This document shows positions 7,253-15,441 of a stretch of 28,627 nt of DNA, in pieces (the first letter of the stretch is position 1; each line of letters begins with the position of its first letter). The stretch spans positions 1-28,627 of the forward strand of contig CALATT010000096.1 in the NCBI GenBank assembly GCA_937891905.1, in the 5' to 3' direction. The notes below the pieces were generated by a model. That model worked only from the letters and a program-made list of their open reading frames with translations, did no database searches and was not told the DNA's origin. The DNA comes from an uncultured Bacteroidales bacterium (GTDB lineage: Bacteria; Bacteroidota; Bacteroidia; Bacteroidales; Paludibacteraceae). A program made the translations under genes and the position numbers.

Positions 7253-7284
7253 TTTGCATATATGCAAAAAAATCATTACCTTTG
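7253..7284 (+). promoter_or_regulatory. Promoter of the NfnAB-like operon
   Basis: TTTG (7253-7256), a 20-bp spacer beginning CATATATG, and TACCTTTG (7277-7284) followed by CA. The ATG at 7309 lies 24 bases past the element. An in-frame TTG at 7282 overlaps the -7 element and cannot be the start. Confidence 0.8.
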
Positions 7285-7308
7285 CACCCACAAATAGAGG
7301 ATAACACT

Positions 7309-9612
7309 ATGAATGCAATCATTAGTAAGCGCTTTTTCTCGGAAAATGTAGCCGAGATAGTAGTAGAAGCACCACTTATCGCGCGCAGTCGACGGGCAGG
7401 ACACTTTGTTATTGTACGAGTTGATAAAGATTCCGAGCGAATGCCACTCACTATTGCTGGGGCTGATGTAGAAAAAGGTACCATTAACTTAGTTGTACAA
7501 CAAATAGGCGTATCATCTCATAAATTACTTGCTCTTAACGAAGGAGATGCAATATATGACTTGGTAGGTCCATTAGGAAAAGCAACGCATATAGAAAATT
7601 ACGGTACGGTTGTATGTGCATGTGGTGGTGTGGGTGCAGCGCCCATGTTGCCTATTGCAGAGGCGCTTAAGAAAGCAGGAAATAAGGTTATCACAGTCCT
7701 CGCAGCACGCACAGCAGAGCTGATTATATTGCAAGAGCAATTGGCGCAATGGTCAGATGAATTAATCATCATGACAGATGATGGTTCTATGGGGCAGAAA
7801 GGTGTTGTGACTATTGGAGTAGAGCAAGTGATACAACGAGAGAAAGTAGATAAATGTATCACCATCGGTCCTGCTATCATGATGAAGTTTGTAGCATTGA
7901 CTACACAAAAATATAATATCCCTACCGAGGCAAGTCTTAATACCATCATGGTAGATGGTACAGGTATGTGCGGAGCATGCCGTGTGACCGTAGCAGGAAA
8001 AACGAAATTCGTTTGTGTAGATGGACCAGAGTTTGATGCACATGCGGTGGATTTCGATGAAATGCTATCACGATTGCGTTCATACAAGAATGAAGAGATG
8101 GAAGCGATGGACGCATACAAGAATGCTGTGCGGGTAGAAGGCGAAACATCTGCGAAGATGGAGCATGAGAATAATATACCATCTCACCCAAGTTTAGTAG
8201 ATCCTTTCACTGGCACAGCAAAGGAGCGTGTGGCTATCCCGCGTGTTCAAATGCCTGAACTGGCACCAGAAATACGCATCCAATCAATACATAAAGAGGT
8301 GAACCAAGGACTTACCTTTGAGCAAGCCATAATGGAGGCGCATCGTTGCCTCAATTGTAAAAACCCTACATGCGTGCAAGGATGCCCAGTGAATATCAAT
8401 ATACCAAGTTTCATCAAAACATTAGAGAGTGGGGATATCTTAGGAGCAGCAAATATCATCAAGGAAAGTTCGTCACTACCTGCTGTATGCGGTCGTGTAT
8501 GCCCACAAGAGAAACAATGTGAGTCGAAATGTATTCACATCCGTATGGGCAAACAACCTGTGGCTATTGGTTATCTTGAGCGCTTTGTGGCTGACTATGC
8601 GAATGCACAACCTGCGACTAAGTCAGTTACCCCACAGAATAACGGACAGAAAATAGCAGTGGTGGGCTCGGGACCAGCAGGACTAACTTTTGCTGGTGAT
8701 ATGGCTAAATATGGATACGAAATACATGTCTTTGAAGCCCTGCATGAGATAGGAGGCGTACTCAAGTATGGTATCCCTGAATTCCGATTACCCAATAGTA
8801 TTGTAGATAAAGAAATAGATGGATTACGCGCGTTGGGAGTGCAATTCCATACGGATACAATCATTGGTAAGACAATAAGTGTTGACGAATTGCAGCAACA
8901 AGGATTCAAAGGCATATTCGTAGGATCTGGTGCTGGATTACCACGATTTATGAATATACCAGGCGAGAACCTCAATGGTGTACTATCATGCAATGAATAC
9001 CTCACTCGCGTCAATCTAATGGACGCATCCAATCCACAAACAGACACGCCACTGCTTCGTGGAAAGAATGTAGCAGTCATCGGAGGAGGTAACACCGCTA
9101 TGGATGCTGTGCGTACCGCAAAGAGATTGGGCGCAGAAAACGCAATGATTATCTATCGTCGTAGTGAAGAAGAAATGCCCGCGCGTGTAGAAGAAATACA
9201 TCATGCTAAACAAGAGGGAATAGAATTCCTAACACTCCATAATCCTATTGAATATCACGCAGACGAGAGCGGGCGCGTGTGCGAAGCAGTGCTACAAGTG
9301 ATGACATTAGGCGAACCCGACGCATCGGGTAGAAGATGCCCAATAGTAGTAGAAGGACAAACAAAAACAATACCAGTTGATCTTGTCATCGTTTCTGTGG
9401 GCGTTTCGCCAAACCCACTTATACCTTCTGCCGTGGAAGGACTTGAAATAAGCCCCAAGGGAACAATCGTAGTGAACGAGGGTATGCAGTCTTCAATACC
9501 AACTCTTTTTGCCGGAGGAGATATCGTGCGCGGCGGAGCAACCGTTATACTTGCTATGTCAGATGGTAGAAAAGCTGCCTATGAAATGAAGGAATATTTG
9601 GAGAGGAAATAA
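7309..9612 (+). CDS. Fused NfnA-NfnB-type oxidoreductase (NADH-dependent ferredoxin:NADP+ reductase / GltD-like)
   Basis: A 767-residue fusion. Residues 1 to about 260 form an NfnA/PyrK-like unit: FAD and NAD binding (CACGGVGAAPMLPI near 103-116) and a [2Fe-2S] site with C221, C224 and C236, and Asp216 in VDGTGMCGAC placed like the aspartate ligand known from NfnA. From about 310 on comes an NfnB/GltD unit with CLNCKNPTC and CGRVCPQEKQCESKC for two [4Fe-4S] clusters, a FAD loop (VVGSGPAGL), an NADPH loop (VIGGGNTAMDAV) and the closing AGGDIVRGGATVILAMSDG. Nfn complexes link NADH, ferredoxin and NADPH by electron bifurcation. Automatic annotation often calls this fusion a dihydroorotate dehydrogenase/glutamate synthase protein. 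No pyrD or gltB is in the window. It heads an operon with dacB, birA and perhaps rfbB. Confidence 0.88.
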   Translation: MNAIISKRFFSENVAEIVVEAPLIARSRRAGHFVIVRVDKDSERMPLTIAGADVEKGTINLVVQQIGVSSHKLLALNEGDAIYDLVGPLGKATHIENYGTVVCACGGVGAAPMLPIAEALKKAGNKVITVLAARTAELIILQEQLAQWSDELIIMTDDGSMGQKGVVTIGVEQVIQREKVDKCITIGPAIMMKFVALTTQKYNIPTEASLNTIMVDGTGMCGACRVTVAGKTKFVCVDGPEFDAHAVDFDEMLSRLRSYKNEEMEAMDAYKNAVRVEGETSAKMEHENNIPSHPSLVDPFTGTAKERVAIPRVQMPELAPEIRIQSIHKEVNQGLTFEQAIMEAHRCLNCKNPTCVQGCPVNINIPSFIKTLESGDILGAANIIKESSSLPAVCGRVCPQEKQCESKCIHIRMGKQPVAIGYLERFVADYANAQPATKSVTPQNNGQKIAVVGSGPAGLTFAGDMAKYGYEIHVFEALHEIGGVLKYGIPEFRLPNSIVDKEIDGLRALGVQFHTDTIIGKTISVDELQQQGFKGIFVGSGAGLPRFMNIPGENLNGVLSCNEYLTRVNLMDASNPQTDTPLLRGKNVAVIGGGNTAMDAVRTAKRLGAENAMIIYRRSEEEMPARVEEIHHAKQEGIEFLTLHNPIEYHADESGRVCEAVLQVMTLGEPDASGRRCPIVVEGQTKTIPVDLVIVSVGVSPNPLIPSAVEGLEISPKGTIVVNEGMQSSIPTLFAGGDIVRGGATVILAMSDGRKAAYEMKEYLERK

Positions 9613-9618
9613 TAAAAG

Positions 9619-11001
9619 ATGTATATACTCAATATTATATTACTATCTATTTCCTTGCTGACCAATCACTCTATCACGCAGCAAGCCAATATGTCGGTTT
9701 TGGTGCAAAACATGACCACTGGTGAGGTGATTGATGAATATAGAGCCGATAATGTGGTACCACCAGCGAGTGTGATGAAATTACTCACTACAGGGGCAGT
9801 ACTAGAGATGTATGGACCTGACTTTCGCATACCAACCACATTAGAGCATAGTGCGCCAATTAATAATGGAATACTACAGGGTAATCTGTATATACATGGA
9901 GCATGCGATCCATCCCTCGGGTGGAAAGGAAAAACAGCCTTCCTATATCAATGGGCAAAAGCCTTGCGCAACCAAGGAATACGAAAAATAGACGGAGCCG
10001 TAGTGGCTGATATGACAATACTTGATACGGAAGCGCAAAACCCAGCATGGCTATGCGAAGACGCAGGAAACTACTACGCACCAGGAATATTTGGAATTAA
10101 CTATTATGGCAATACGATGAATATTGTCCTTCAAAGTGGTGAACCAGGTACGATAGCGAAAGTGGTACGCACAGAACCACAAGTGGAGGGATTGTACTTC
10201 ATCAATCATGTACGCTGCGATAAGATTGCCTATGATGGAGCCTTCGTGAGCGGCATGCCATTTAGTAGAGAGCGATACTTGTCAGGTGCAGTGCCTTCTA
10301 AACTGGGGGTATTCGGCGTTAAAGGAGATCTGCCAAACCCAGGACTACTGTTGGCACAACATTTTACAAGAGTACTCCGTGAGGTGGGAATAACAGTGAC
10401 ACAAGAACCATCTTACGAAGCAGATTATAATCCGCTTACACCACCAAGACAAATCGTATATACCCATTATTCTCCTTCTTTGTCCGAACTGATTAAGGAG
10501 ACGAATATAAATAGTAATAACCTCTATGCAGAGGCACTCTTCCGTCTATTGGGCACACGCTACACATTACCAGGAACAATACATAATAGCCAAGAAATAC
10601 TGCGTGACTATTGGAGACGAAGAGGTGTGAATATTCAAAATGCAATCATTAAAGATGGGTGTGGATTGGCACCACAAGATGCAATAAGCGCAAGAAGTTT
10701 GGTGCAGTTACTCACTATCATGTCAGCAAGCAAGCATGCCAAACAATGGATAGAATCCTTGCCGATAAGCGGACAAACAGGAACCCTCAAATCACTATGT
10801 GCTTCCACACCATTGGAAGGACGAATATATGCTAAAAGCGGAACAATCGCAGGAACGAAAAACTTCGCAGGATATATATACCTACCTAATGGAGAAAAAT
10901 GGGCATTTGCAATCCTGATCAATTCAGCACCAGGAAAGGCAAAAAATATACAAAATGTAATACAACAATACTTATTGCATGTATATCAAGCAAACCAATA
11001 G
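9619..11001 (+). CDS. dacB: D-alanyl-D-alanine carboxypeptidase/endopeptidase (PBP4, family S13)
   Basis: Trims or cleaves peptidoglycan peptides in the periplasm. The 460-residue protein has a short N-terminal hydrophobic signal (MYILNIILLSISLL). The active-site SxxK is S51-V-M-K54 in PPASVMKLLT, the SxN motif is in NINSNNLYAEAL, and the KTG-type triad is KSG in IYAKSGTIAGTKN. The long insertion between the first and second motifs is typical of class C PBP4. The ATG follows the upstream stop codon by only six bases, and the 3' end overlaps birA by 23 bp, so translation is probably coupled. Confidence 0.92.
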   Translation: MYILNIILLSISLLTNHSITQQANMSVLVQNMTTGEVIDEYRADNVVPPASVMKLLTTGAVLEMYGPDFRIPTTLEHSAPINNGILQGNLYIHGACDPSLGWKGKTAFLYQWAKALRNQGIRKIDGAVVADMTILDTEAQNPAWLCEDAGNYYAPGIFGINYYGNTMNIVLQSGEPGTIAKVVRTEPQVEGLYFINHVRCDKIAYDGAFVSGMPFSRERYLSGAVPSKLGVFGVKGDLPNPGLLLAQHFTRVLREVGITVTQEPSYEADYNPLTPPRQIVYTHYSPSLSELIKETNINSNNLYAEALFRLLGTRYTLPGTIHNSQEILRDYWRRRGVNIQNAIIKDGCGLAPQDAISARSLVQLLTIMSASKHAKQWIESLPISGQTGTLKSLCASTPLEGRIYAKSGTIAGTKNFAGYIYLPNGEKWAFAILINSAPGKAKNIQNVIQQYLLHVYQANQ

Positions 11002-11731
11002 TACCAATACACTCATGCGAGAGTTGATAGCGCAAGGAGAGAAAGTACCCTTTATCCGTGCTGACTATCAAATGGCGGGGCGAGGACAAAGCGGAAATGG
11101 ATGGGAGAGTGAAGAAGGAAAGAACTTGCTATGCTCTATCTTAATAGAGAAAAACATACTTGCTACGCAGCAGTTTGATATCAGTGTACTGGTTGCCGTT
11201 GCATTGCATAGACTAATTATCAGTGCCCTACCAAAGGAGAAAGCGGTTACCATAAAATGGCCCAACGATTTGTATGTGGGAGATAAAAAAATAGCAGGAG
11301 TTCTGATTGAAACAGCGCTTATGGGCACGCAAGTACAATGGGCAATAGCAGGAGTAGGACTCAATATATACCAAACACATTGGGTGTCAGATGCACCAAA
11401 CCCTACCTCGTTATCTAATGAGGGAATGACTATGAATGGCGAATTGGATGAGTGGATGAATAACCTATTAAAATCCATCAACGAGGTGAATACATGGACG
11501 CACGAGGAGCAATGGACATATTATCTCCAGCATCTTTATAGATGTGAGGGCTATTGGCCTTTTGTGGAAAGGGAGGTAACGATTGCGCCTACAATGAATG
11601 CCAATCAAAACATAGAGGGCGCTTTCATGGCATATATACATACTGTCACTCCTCAAGGACAATTAGTGCTCATTGATACAAATAATAAACAACGCATATA
11701 TCACTTTAAACAAATAAGATATATACTTTAA
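10979..11731 (+). CDS. birA: Biotin--[acetyl-CoA-carboxylase] ligase
   Basis: Attaches biotin to the carrier domain of biotin-dependent carboxylases. At 250 residues it has the catalytic domain and a short C-terminal SH3-like domain, but no N-terminal helix-turn-helix, so it should not act as the biotin repressor. The biotin/ATP loop reads GRGQSGNGWESEEGKNLL, and KWPNDLYVGDKKIAGVLIE is the second core motif. The N-terminal TNSTNTLMREL is typical of the fold. The start lies inside dacB (23-bp overlap, different frame). It is followed 28 bp later by rfbB. Confidence 0.93.
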   Translation: MYIKQTNSTNTLMRELIAQGEKVPFIRADYQMAGRGQSGNGWESEEGKNLLCSILIEKNILATQQFDISVLVAVALHRLIISALPKEKAVTIKWPNDLYVGDKKIAGVLIETALMGTQVQWAIAGVGLNIYQTHWVSDAPNPTSLSNEGMTMNGELDEWMNNLLKSINEVNTWTHEEQWTYYLQHLYRCEGYWPFVEREVTIAPTMNANQNIEGAFMAYIHTVTPQGQLVLIDTNNKQRIYHFKQIRYIL

Positions 11732-11759
11732 TAGTAAAACACTTAAAATATACAATACA

Positions 11760-12896
11760 ATGAAAAAATCAATCATCATTACCGGCGGTGCTGGATTTAT
11801 CGGAAGCCATGTGGTACGCTTATTTGTTAATAAATACCCAGACTACCGAATAATCAATGTGGATAAATTAACATACGCAGGAAATCTTGCTAATCTTAAG
11901 GATATAGAAGACCAACCTAATTATCGCTTTGTGAAGGCTGACATCTGCGATTTTGATACTATCTATGCATTGATGCAAGAAGAAAAGGTAACAGGAATTA
12001 TTCATTTAGCAGCTGAGAGCCATGTCGATCGCTCTATCAAAGACCCATTCACCTTCGCTCGAACCAATGTAATGGGTACATTAAGCATGCTGCAAGCAGC
12101 CAAACTCTATTGGGAATCACTACCAGAGAAATACGAAGGGAAACGATTTTATCATATCTCAACCGATGAGGTGTATGGCGCATTAGAAATGAATCACCCT
12201 GAAGGAATAGAACCTCCTTTCACCACAAAAGCCTCTTCACATGAGCACCACTTAGCATATGGAGATGATTTCTTCTATGAAACTACCAAGTATAACCCTC
12301 ACTCTCCCTATTCTGCATCAAAAGCATCAAGCGACCATTTCGTTCGTGCTTTCCATGATACATATGGTATGCCAACCATCGTAACTAATTGCTCTAATAA
12401 TTATGGCCCATACCAATTCCCGGAAAAACTTATTCCGCTATTTATTAATAATATACGCAATAGAAAACCATTACCAGTCTATGGTAAAGGCGAAAATGTG
12501 CGCGACTGGTTATATGTGGTGGATCACGCGCGAGCCATAGATCTTATATACCATCAAGGTCAAATAGCAGAAACCTATAACATAGGCGGATTCAACGAGT
12601 GGAAGAATATCGATATTATTAAAACGATAATCAATACAGTAGATCGCTTGTTAGGTCGAGCAGAAGGAGAAGATATGAACTTGATAACCTATGTAACAGA
12701 TCGCGCAGGACACGATATGCGATATGCGATTGACTCTTCTAAACTGCAACGAGAATTAGGATGGGAACCAAGTCTGCAGTTTGAGGAAGGTATAGAAAAA
12801 ACAGTCAAGTGGTATCTGGAAAATCAAGAATGGATGGATAATATCACCTCAGGTGACTATGAGAAATACTACGAAGAAATGTACAAGGGAAGATAA
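11760..12896 (+). CDS. rfbB: dTDP-glucose 4,6-dehydratase
   Basis: Second step of dTDP-L-rhamnose synthesis for surface polysaccharide. The 378-residue extended short-chain dehydrogenase starts with the NAD loop GGAGFIGSHV, has the STDEVYG segment with the active-site Thr-Asp-Glu, the catalytic YSASKAS, and the substrate motif NNYGPYQFPEKLIPL. It is slightly longer than many RfbB proteins because of an insertion near residues 140-175 (FTTKASSHEHHLAYGDDFF). No Bacteroidetes-type promoter is visible in the 28-bp gap after birA. The next two pathway enzymes, rfbC and rfbD, are 12.5 kb away; rfbA is not in the window. A strong terminator follows. Confidence 0.96.
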   Translation: MKKSIIITGGAGFIGSHVVRLFVNKYPDYRIINVDKLTYAGNLANLKDIEDQPNYRFVKADICDFDTIYALMQEEKVTGIIHLAAESHVDRSIKDPFTFARTNVMGTLSMLQAAKLYWESLPEKYEGKRFYHISTDEVYGALEMNHPEGIEPPFTTKASSHEHHLAYGDDFFYETTKYNPHSPYSASKASSDHFVRAFHDTYGMPTIVTNCSNNYGPYQFPEKLIPLFINNIRNRKPLPVYGKGENVRDWLYVVDHARAIDLIYHQGQIAETYNIGGFNEWKNIDIIKTIINTVDRLLGRAEGEDMNLITYVTDRAGHDMRYAIDSSKLQRELGWEPSLQFEEGIEKTVKWYLENQEWMDNITSGDYEKYYEEMYKGR

Positions 12897-12921
12897 GTAA
12901 ATCTCACACCACTATAGAAAA

Positions 12922-12950
12922 TAAATAACGGGTTTGATGCCCGTTATTTA
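12922..12950. terminator. Bidirectional terminator between rfbB and the AraC-type gene
   Basis: TAAATAACGGG (12922-12932) and CCCGTTATTTA (12940-12950) form an 11-bp stem with a seven-base loop. It has A- and T-rich flanks on both sides and lies between two convergent genes, two bases from the stop codon of the minus-strand gene. Confidence 0.85.
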
Positions 12951-12952
12951 TT

Positions 12953-13798
12953 TTATCCGTTTCTGTAAACTTTTGGAGTAACACCCACATGTGATTTGAA
13001 GAAGCGATTAAAGAAGGCTACATTTTCAAATCCTAAATCGAATGCTATCTCTTTAATAGGAAGACTCGTAATCTTCAGCTGCGATTTTGCATCGTTGAGC
13101 AATGCTTCAATAATGATATCACCTGCAGTGCGCTTGCCTACTTGCTTGATAGTGGAACATAGGTGAGGCAAAGTTAAGCGCATCGCTTGAGCATATTGAT
13201 TAACATGATGCCACTCTTGGTAATGAGCCAATACCAAGCGGCAGTATTCTTGATAAATCTCCGTCTTACGATCTAATGGCTTGAGCAAATAAGCCTCTTG
13301 CTCTTTCGCATATTTGGCATAACATGTCTGAAGAAGATTGAAAATATGAATCATCTTCTCGCTATCTAACATAGACGGCTGAGTATTCATGGCCATAACA
13401 ATAGTGTCATACATTGAGCATAGCACTTTTACATGCTGATCGTCTAAACTAATAATAGGTGAATGCAATTGTAACGAATTAAGAGACATTCGGCTATTAA
13501 AAGTATGTTTCTCTAAAAACTTACTACCAAATACAATCCAATATACCAATGCATCTTCAGAAAACTCGTGGATAAGAAAGAAACTACCGGGTTCTATCAA
13601 GAGCACATCGTTTGCTTTAAAAGTATATTCATTCACATTGATAGTCGCCTGCGCAGTACCACGAACTAATAATGCATATACACCACACTGAATCTTGCAA
13701 GGGAAACGACCATATTCATTCATCAATTTACCACTGGCATCACCAATCATATAATCCCCATAGGGACAATCTACAATAGGTATGTTTTTTTTGTCCAT
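12953..13798 (-). CDS. AraC-family transcriptional regulator
   Basis: The 281-residue protein has an N-terminal cupin-like sensor half (residues about 20-110, including YTFKANDVLLIEPGSFFLIHEF) and a C-terminal pair of helix-turn-helix motifs. The end is the classic AraC signature: IKEIAFDLGFENVAFFNRFF, then KSHVGVTPKVYR. The sensor half resembles sugar-responsive AraC proteins, but the ligand and targets cannot be read from the sequence. It stands alone, with its own promoter (13825-13855) and a terminator shared with rfbB. No catabolic or transport gene lies beside it to suggest a regulon. Confidence 0.93.
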   Translation of the reverse strand: MDKKNIPIVDCPYGDYMIGDASGKLMNEYGRFPCKIQCGVYALLVRGTAQATINVNEYTFKANDVLLIEPGSFFLIHEFSEDALVYWIVFGSKFLEKHTFNSRMSLNSLQLHSPIISLDDQHVKVLCSMYDTIVMAMNTQPSMLDSEKMIHIFNLLQTCYAKYAKEQEAYLLKPLDRKTEIYQEYCRLVLAHYQEWHHVNQYAQAMRLTLPHLCSTIKQVGKRTAGDIIIEALLNDAKSQLKITSLPIKEIAFDLGFENVAFFNRFFKSHVGVTPKVYRNG

Positions 13799-13824
13799 CT
13801 TAATAAATGTTTTAAAATATGGCG

Positions 13825-13855
13825 CAAAGATACAAGTTTTTTTTAAATAATCAAA
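13825..13855 (-). promoter_or_regulatory. Promoter of the AraC-type gene
   Basis: On the minus strand: TTTG (13852-13855), a 19-bp spacer, and TATCTTTG (13825-13832) followed by CG. It is 26 bases from the ATG at 13798. Confidence 0.7.
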
Positions 13856-13892
13856 ATATTTGAAATAAAAATACTTATTTTAAAAATAAATG

Positions 13893-13919
13893 ATAAAAAA
13901 AGAGCACTAATAAGTGCTC
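13893..13919 (-). terminator. Terminator of the tRNA-Glu/rpsT unit
   Basis: GAGCACT (13902-13908) and AGTGCTC (13913-13919) pair around a four-base loop, followed on the minus strand by a run of T (plus-strand A tract 13895-13901). It is about 40 bases past the rpsT stop codon. A smaller hairpin (CCCTC/GAGGG, 13931-13944) lies between. Confidence 0.85.
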
Positions 13920-13959
13920 CTTTAATGCTTCCCTCTTCAGAGGGTGGGCGTATTGCCAA

Positions 13960-14211
13960 TTAAAGCTTATTCACAAATAATGCTAATTTAGATTTCAAGT
14001 TAGCAGCTTTGTTGTTGTGAATAATATTGCGCTTTGCCAATTTGTCAAGCATTGAACTTACTTTTGGAAGAGCTGCACTTGCAGTCTCTTTGTCTGTCAT
14101 TTTGCGCAAGTCACGAACAGCATTACGAGCTGTCTTTGCATAATAGTGATTGTGTGCTTTGCGTGTTGCTGTTTGGCGAATACGCTTTAAAGATGATTTA
14201 TGGTTTGCCAT
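13960..14211 (-). CDS. rpsT: 30S ribosomal protein S20
   Basis: Primary 16S rRNA-binding protein of the small subunit. At 83 residues it has the normal length and the expected basic, helical composition: MANHKSSLKRIRQTATRKAH at the start and KRNIIHNNKAANLKSKLA near the end. The 88-nt stretch between tRNA-Glu and this ATG has no promoter match and is rich in A and C just before the start codon (AACAAAACAACAAG), so rpsT is most likely transcribed from the tRNA-Glu promoter and released by tRNA processing. Confidence 0.97.
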   Translation of the reverse strand: MANHKSSLKRIRQTATRKAHNHYYAKTARNAVRDLRKMTDKETASAALPKVSSMLDKLAKRNIIHNNKAANLKSKLALFVNKL

Positions 14212-14300
14212 CTTGTTGTTTTGTTTTTGTGTTGTTTAATATCCCGCGTAGCATTGAGAGGATTTGCTGTTGGGAATTATTTTAGGGAAGGTCTTTTTGG

Positions 14301-14372
14301 TAGTGCCAGGGGGAGTCGAACCCCCCTTGCAAGAATGAAAATCTTGAGTACTAACCGATATACGATGGCACC
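14301..14372 (-). tRNA. tRNA-Glu (UUC)
   Basis: On the minus strand the acceptor strands are GGTGCCA and TGGCACT (one G-U pair) with discriminator A. The anticodon arm is CAAGA/TCTTG around TTTTCAT, giving anticodon TTC. The T arm is GGGGG-TTCGACT-CCCCC. The 3' CCA is not encoded. It has its own strong promoter (14403-14434) and leads into rpsT. Confidence 0.97.
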
Positions 14373-14380
14373 AATGTGTA

Positions 14381-14396
14381 CTTTTCGGACGAAAAG
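14381..14396 (-). other. Hairpin in the 5' leader of the tRNA-Glu precursor
   Basis: CTTTTC and GAAAAG form a perfect six-base-pair stem with a four-base loop (GTCC on the transcript strand). It lies between the predicted start (about 14398) and the mature 5' end (14372). Its function is unknown; it resembles the hairpin before tRNA-Met. Confidence 0.5.
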
Positions 14397-14402
14397 CGGG
14401 TG

Positions 14403-14434
14403 CAAAGGTACAACAAAAAAATGATATACGCAAA
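14403..14434 (-). promoter_or_regulatory. Promoter of tRNA-Glu/rpsT
   Basis: On the minus strand: TTTG (14431-14434), a 20-bp spacer beginning CGTATATC, and TACCTTTG (14403-14410) followed by CA. This is a full match to the Bacteroidetes consensus. Confidence 0.85.
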
Positions 14435-14442
14435 TATTTATG
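14422..14442. repeat. 21-bp block identical to 100-120 (tRNA promoter core)
   Basis: Second copy of the block around the -33 element of the tRNA-Met promoter, in the same orientation relative to transcription. It lies between the tRNA-Glu -7 element and the end of the glycosyltransferase gene. Confidence 0.75.
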
Positions 14443-14463
14443 AAAAATATCTGCAAAAAAACA

Positions 14464-15429
14464 TCAAATTTTGTGTTTTTGTGCCAAATATTCCTGTTCT
14501 GGTTGCCCTGGAGTAGGGATTAATTCCGCTTTTTGTAGCACACCGAGCGCTTCGAAATCCATAATAGTAGAGTAGCCAGAGCGAGCAATAATATGCGTGG
14601 CATGCTGCAACATCTGCGCTAATTCGTTGTCATTTAGCGTGGGGACTATGGTGATCTGGCGATGGGTAACACGCATATGAGGCCTACCTATAACACCTCT
14701 AATAATCATCACTTTTTCAGAGTAGTCATGGTAGCGTGCTATTAACTCCTGTTCTAATAAACTGCGCTGAGGTTCTAATCCGCTTAGCAAACAAATGGTA
14801 TGGTAAACTTGCGCAGGCTTGGCATATGACCTCTGATTGGCAAAGCGACTCAAAGGACCAATATATTCAATCTTACCTTCTAAATGGTGATGTTTTATTT
14901 CTTCGGAAGAAAGATAACTGAGTTCTCCTGCTAAGCAATTTTCATCCCACTTTCTATCTGGCACCCACACCTTATTATATCGGGCATATACGCGCGCGTG
15001 AATATTTGTGGCGATTCGCTCCGCCCATTGCCAACCACGGGGCAGACGAATATGTAACTGGTGAGTGATATAGATGGATTCTACTTGCTTGGAATAAAAA
15101 CCAAATCGATTATCGCTTACAATACGGTCAAAACGCTCTGTCTGCAAAAGTGCACGAAGAAGAATATAATCTTTGATTGCCCATACGAATGTGCGTGGAA
15201 TAGAACGAGCGATAGCCCATACTTGACTCTTTGACTTACTATAGCGCAATTGCAAAGGAGCAAATGAGCAGAAACGCAGTTGAGGGAAATGCTTACGAAG
15301 TAATAATAAACTATCCCCATCACCTCCTAATACCACTTCATGCCCCTCTTTCAACCATTGTTGAATAAGAGGAATACATCGGGAGGCATGTCCTAATCCC
15401 CAGTTTAATGGAGCAATAAGAATTTTCAT
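14464..15429 (-). CDS. MurG-like (GT28 fold) glycosyltransferase of unknown substrate
   Basis: The 321-residue protein has the GT-B layout. The N-terminal MKILIAPLNWGLGHASRCIP carries the Gly-rich loop of MurG-type enzymes, and the C-terminal half has ARSGYSTIMDFEALGV, followed by IPTPGQPEQEYLA, which fits a sugar-nucleotide and acceptor site. It is shorter than MurG and lacks a membrane segment. The closest group I can name is the GT28 C-terminal family of uncharacterised proteins; donor and acceptor are unknown. It is the last gene of the seven-gene minus-strand cluster, 12 bp after the radical SAM gene. Its stop codon lies just upstream of the tRNA-Glu promoter, with no obvious terminator between. 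Confidence 0.8.
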   Translation of the reverse strand: MKILIAPLNWGLGHASRCIPLIQQWLKEGHEVVLGGDGDSLLLLRKHFPQLRFCSFAPLQLRYSKSKSQVWAIARSIPRTFVWAIKDYILLRALLQTERFDRIVSDNRFGFYSKQVESIYITHQLHIRLPRGWQWAERIATNIHARVYARYNKVWVPDRKWDENCLAGELSYLSSEEIKHHHLEGKIEYIGPLSRFANQRSYAKPAQVYHTICLLSGLEPQRSLLEQELIARYHDYSEKVMIIRGVIGRPHMRVTHRQITIVPTLNDNELAQMLQHATHIIARSGYSTIMDFEALGVLQKAELIPTPGQPEQEYLAQKHKI

Positions 15430-15441
15430 GAAGTGATTTAT

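Noticed and set aside
13931..13944. Small hairpin CCCTC/GAGGG after rpsT
   Set aside because: It has a short stem and no T tract; the stronger terminator beyond it explains the region.
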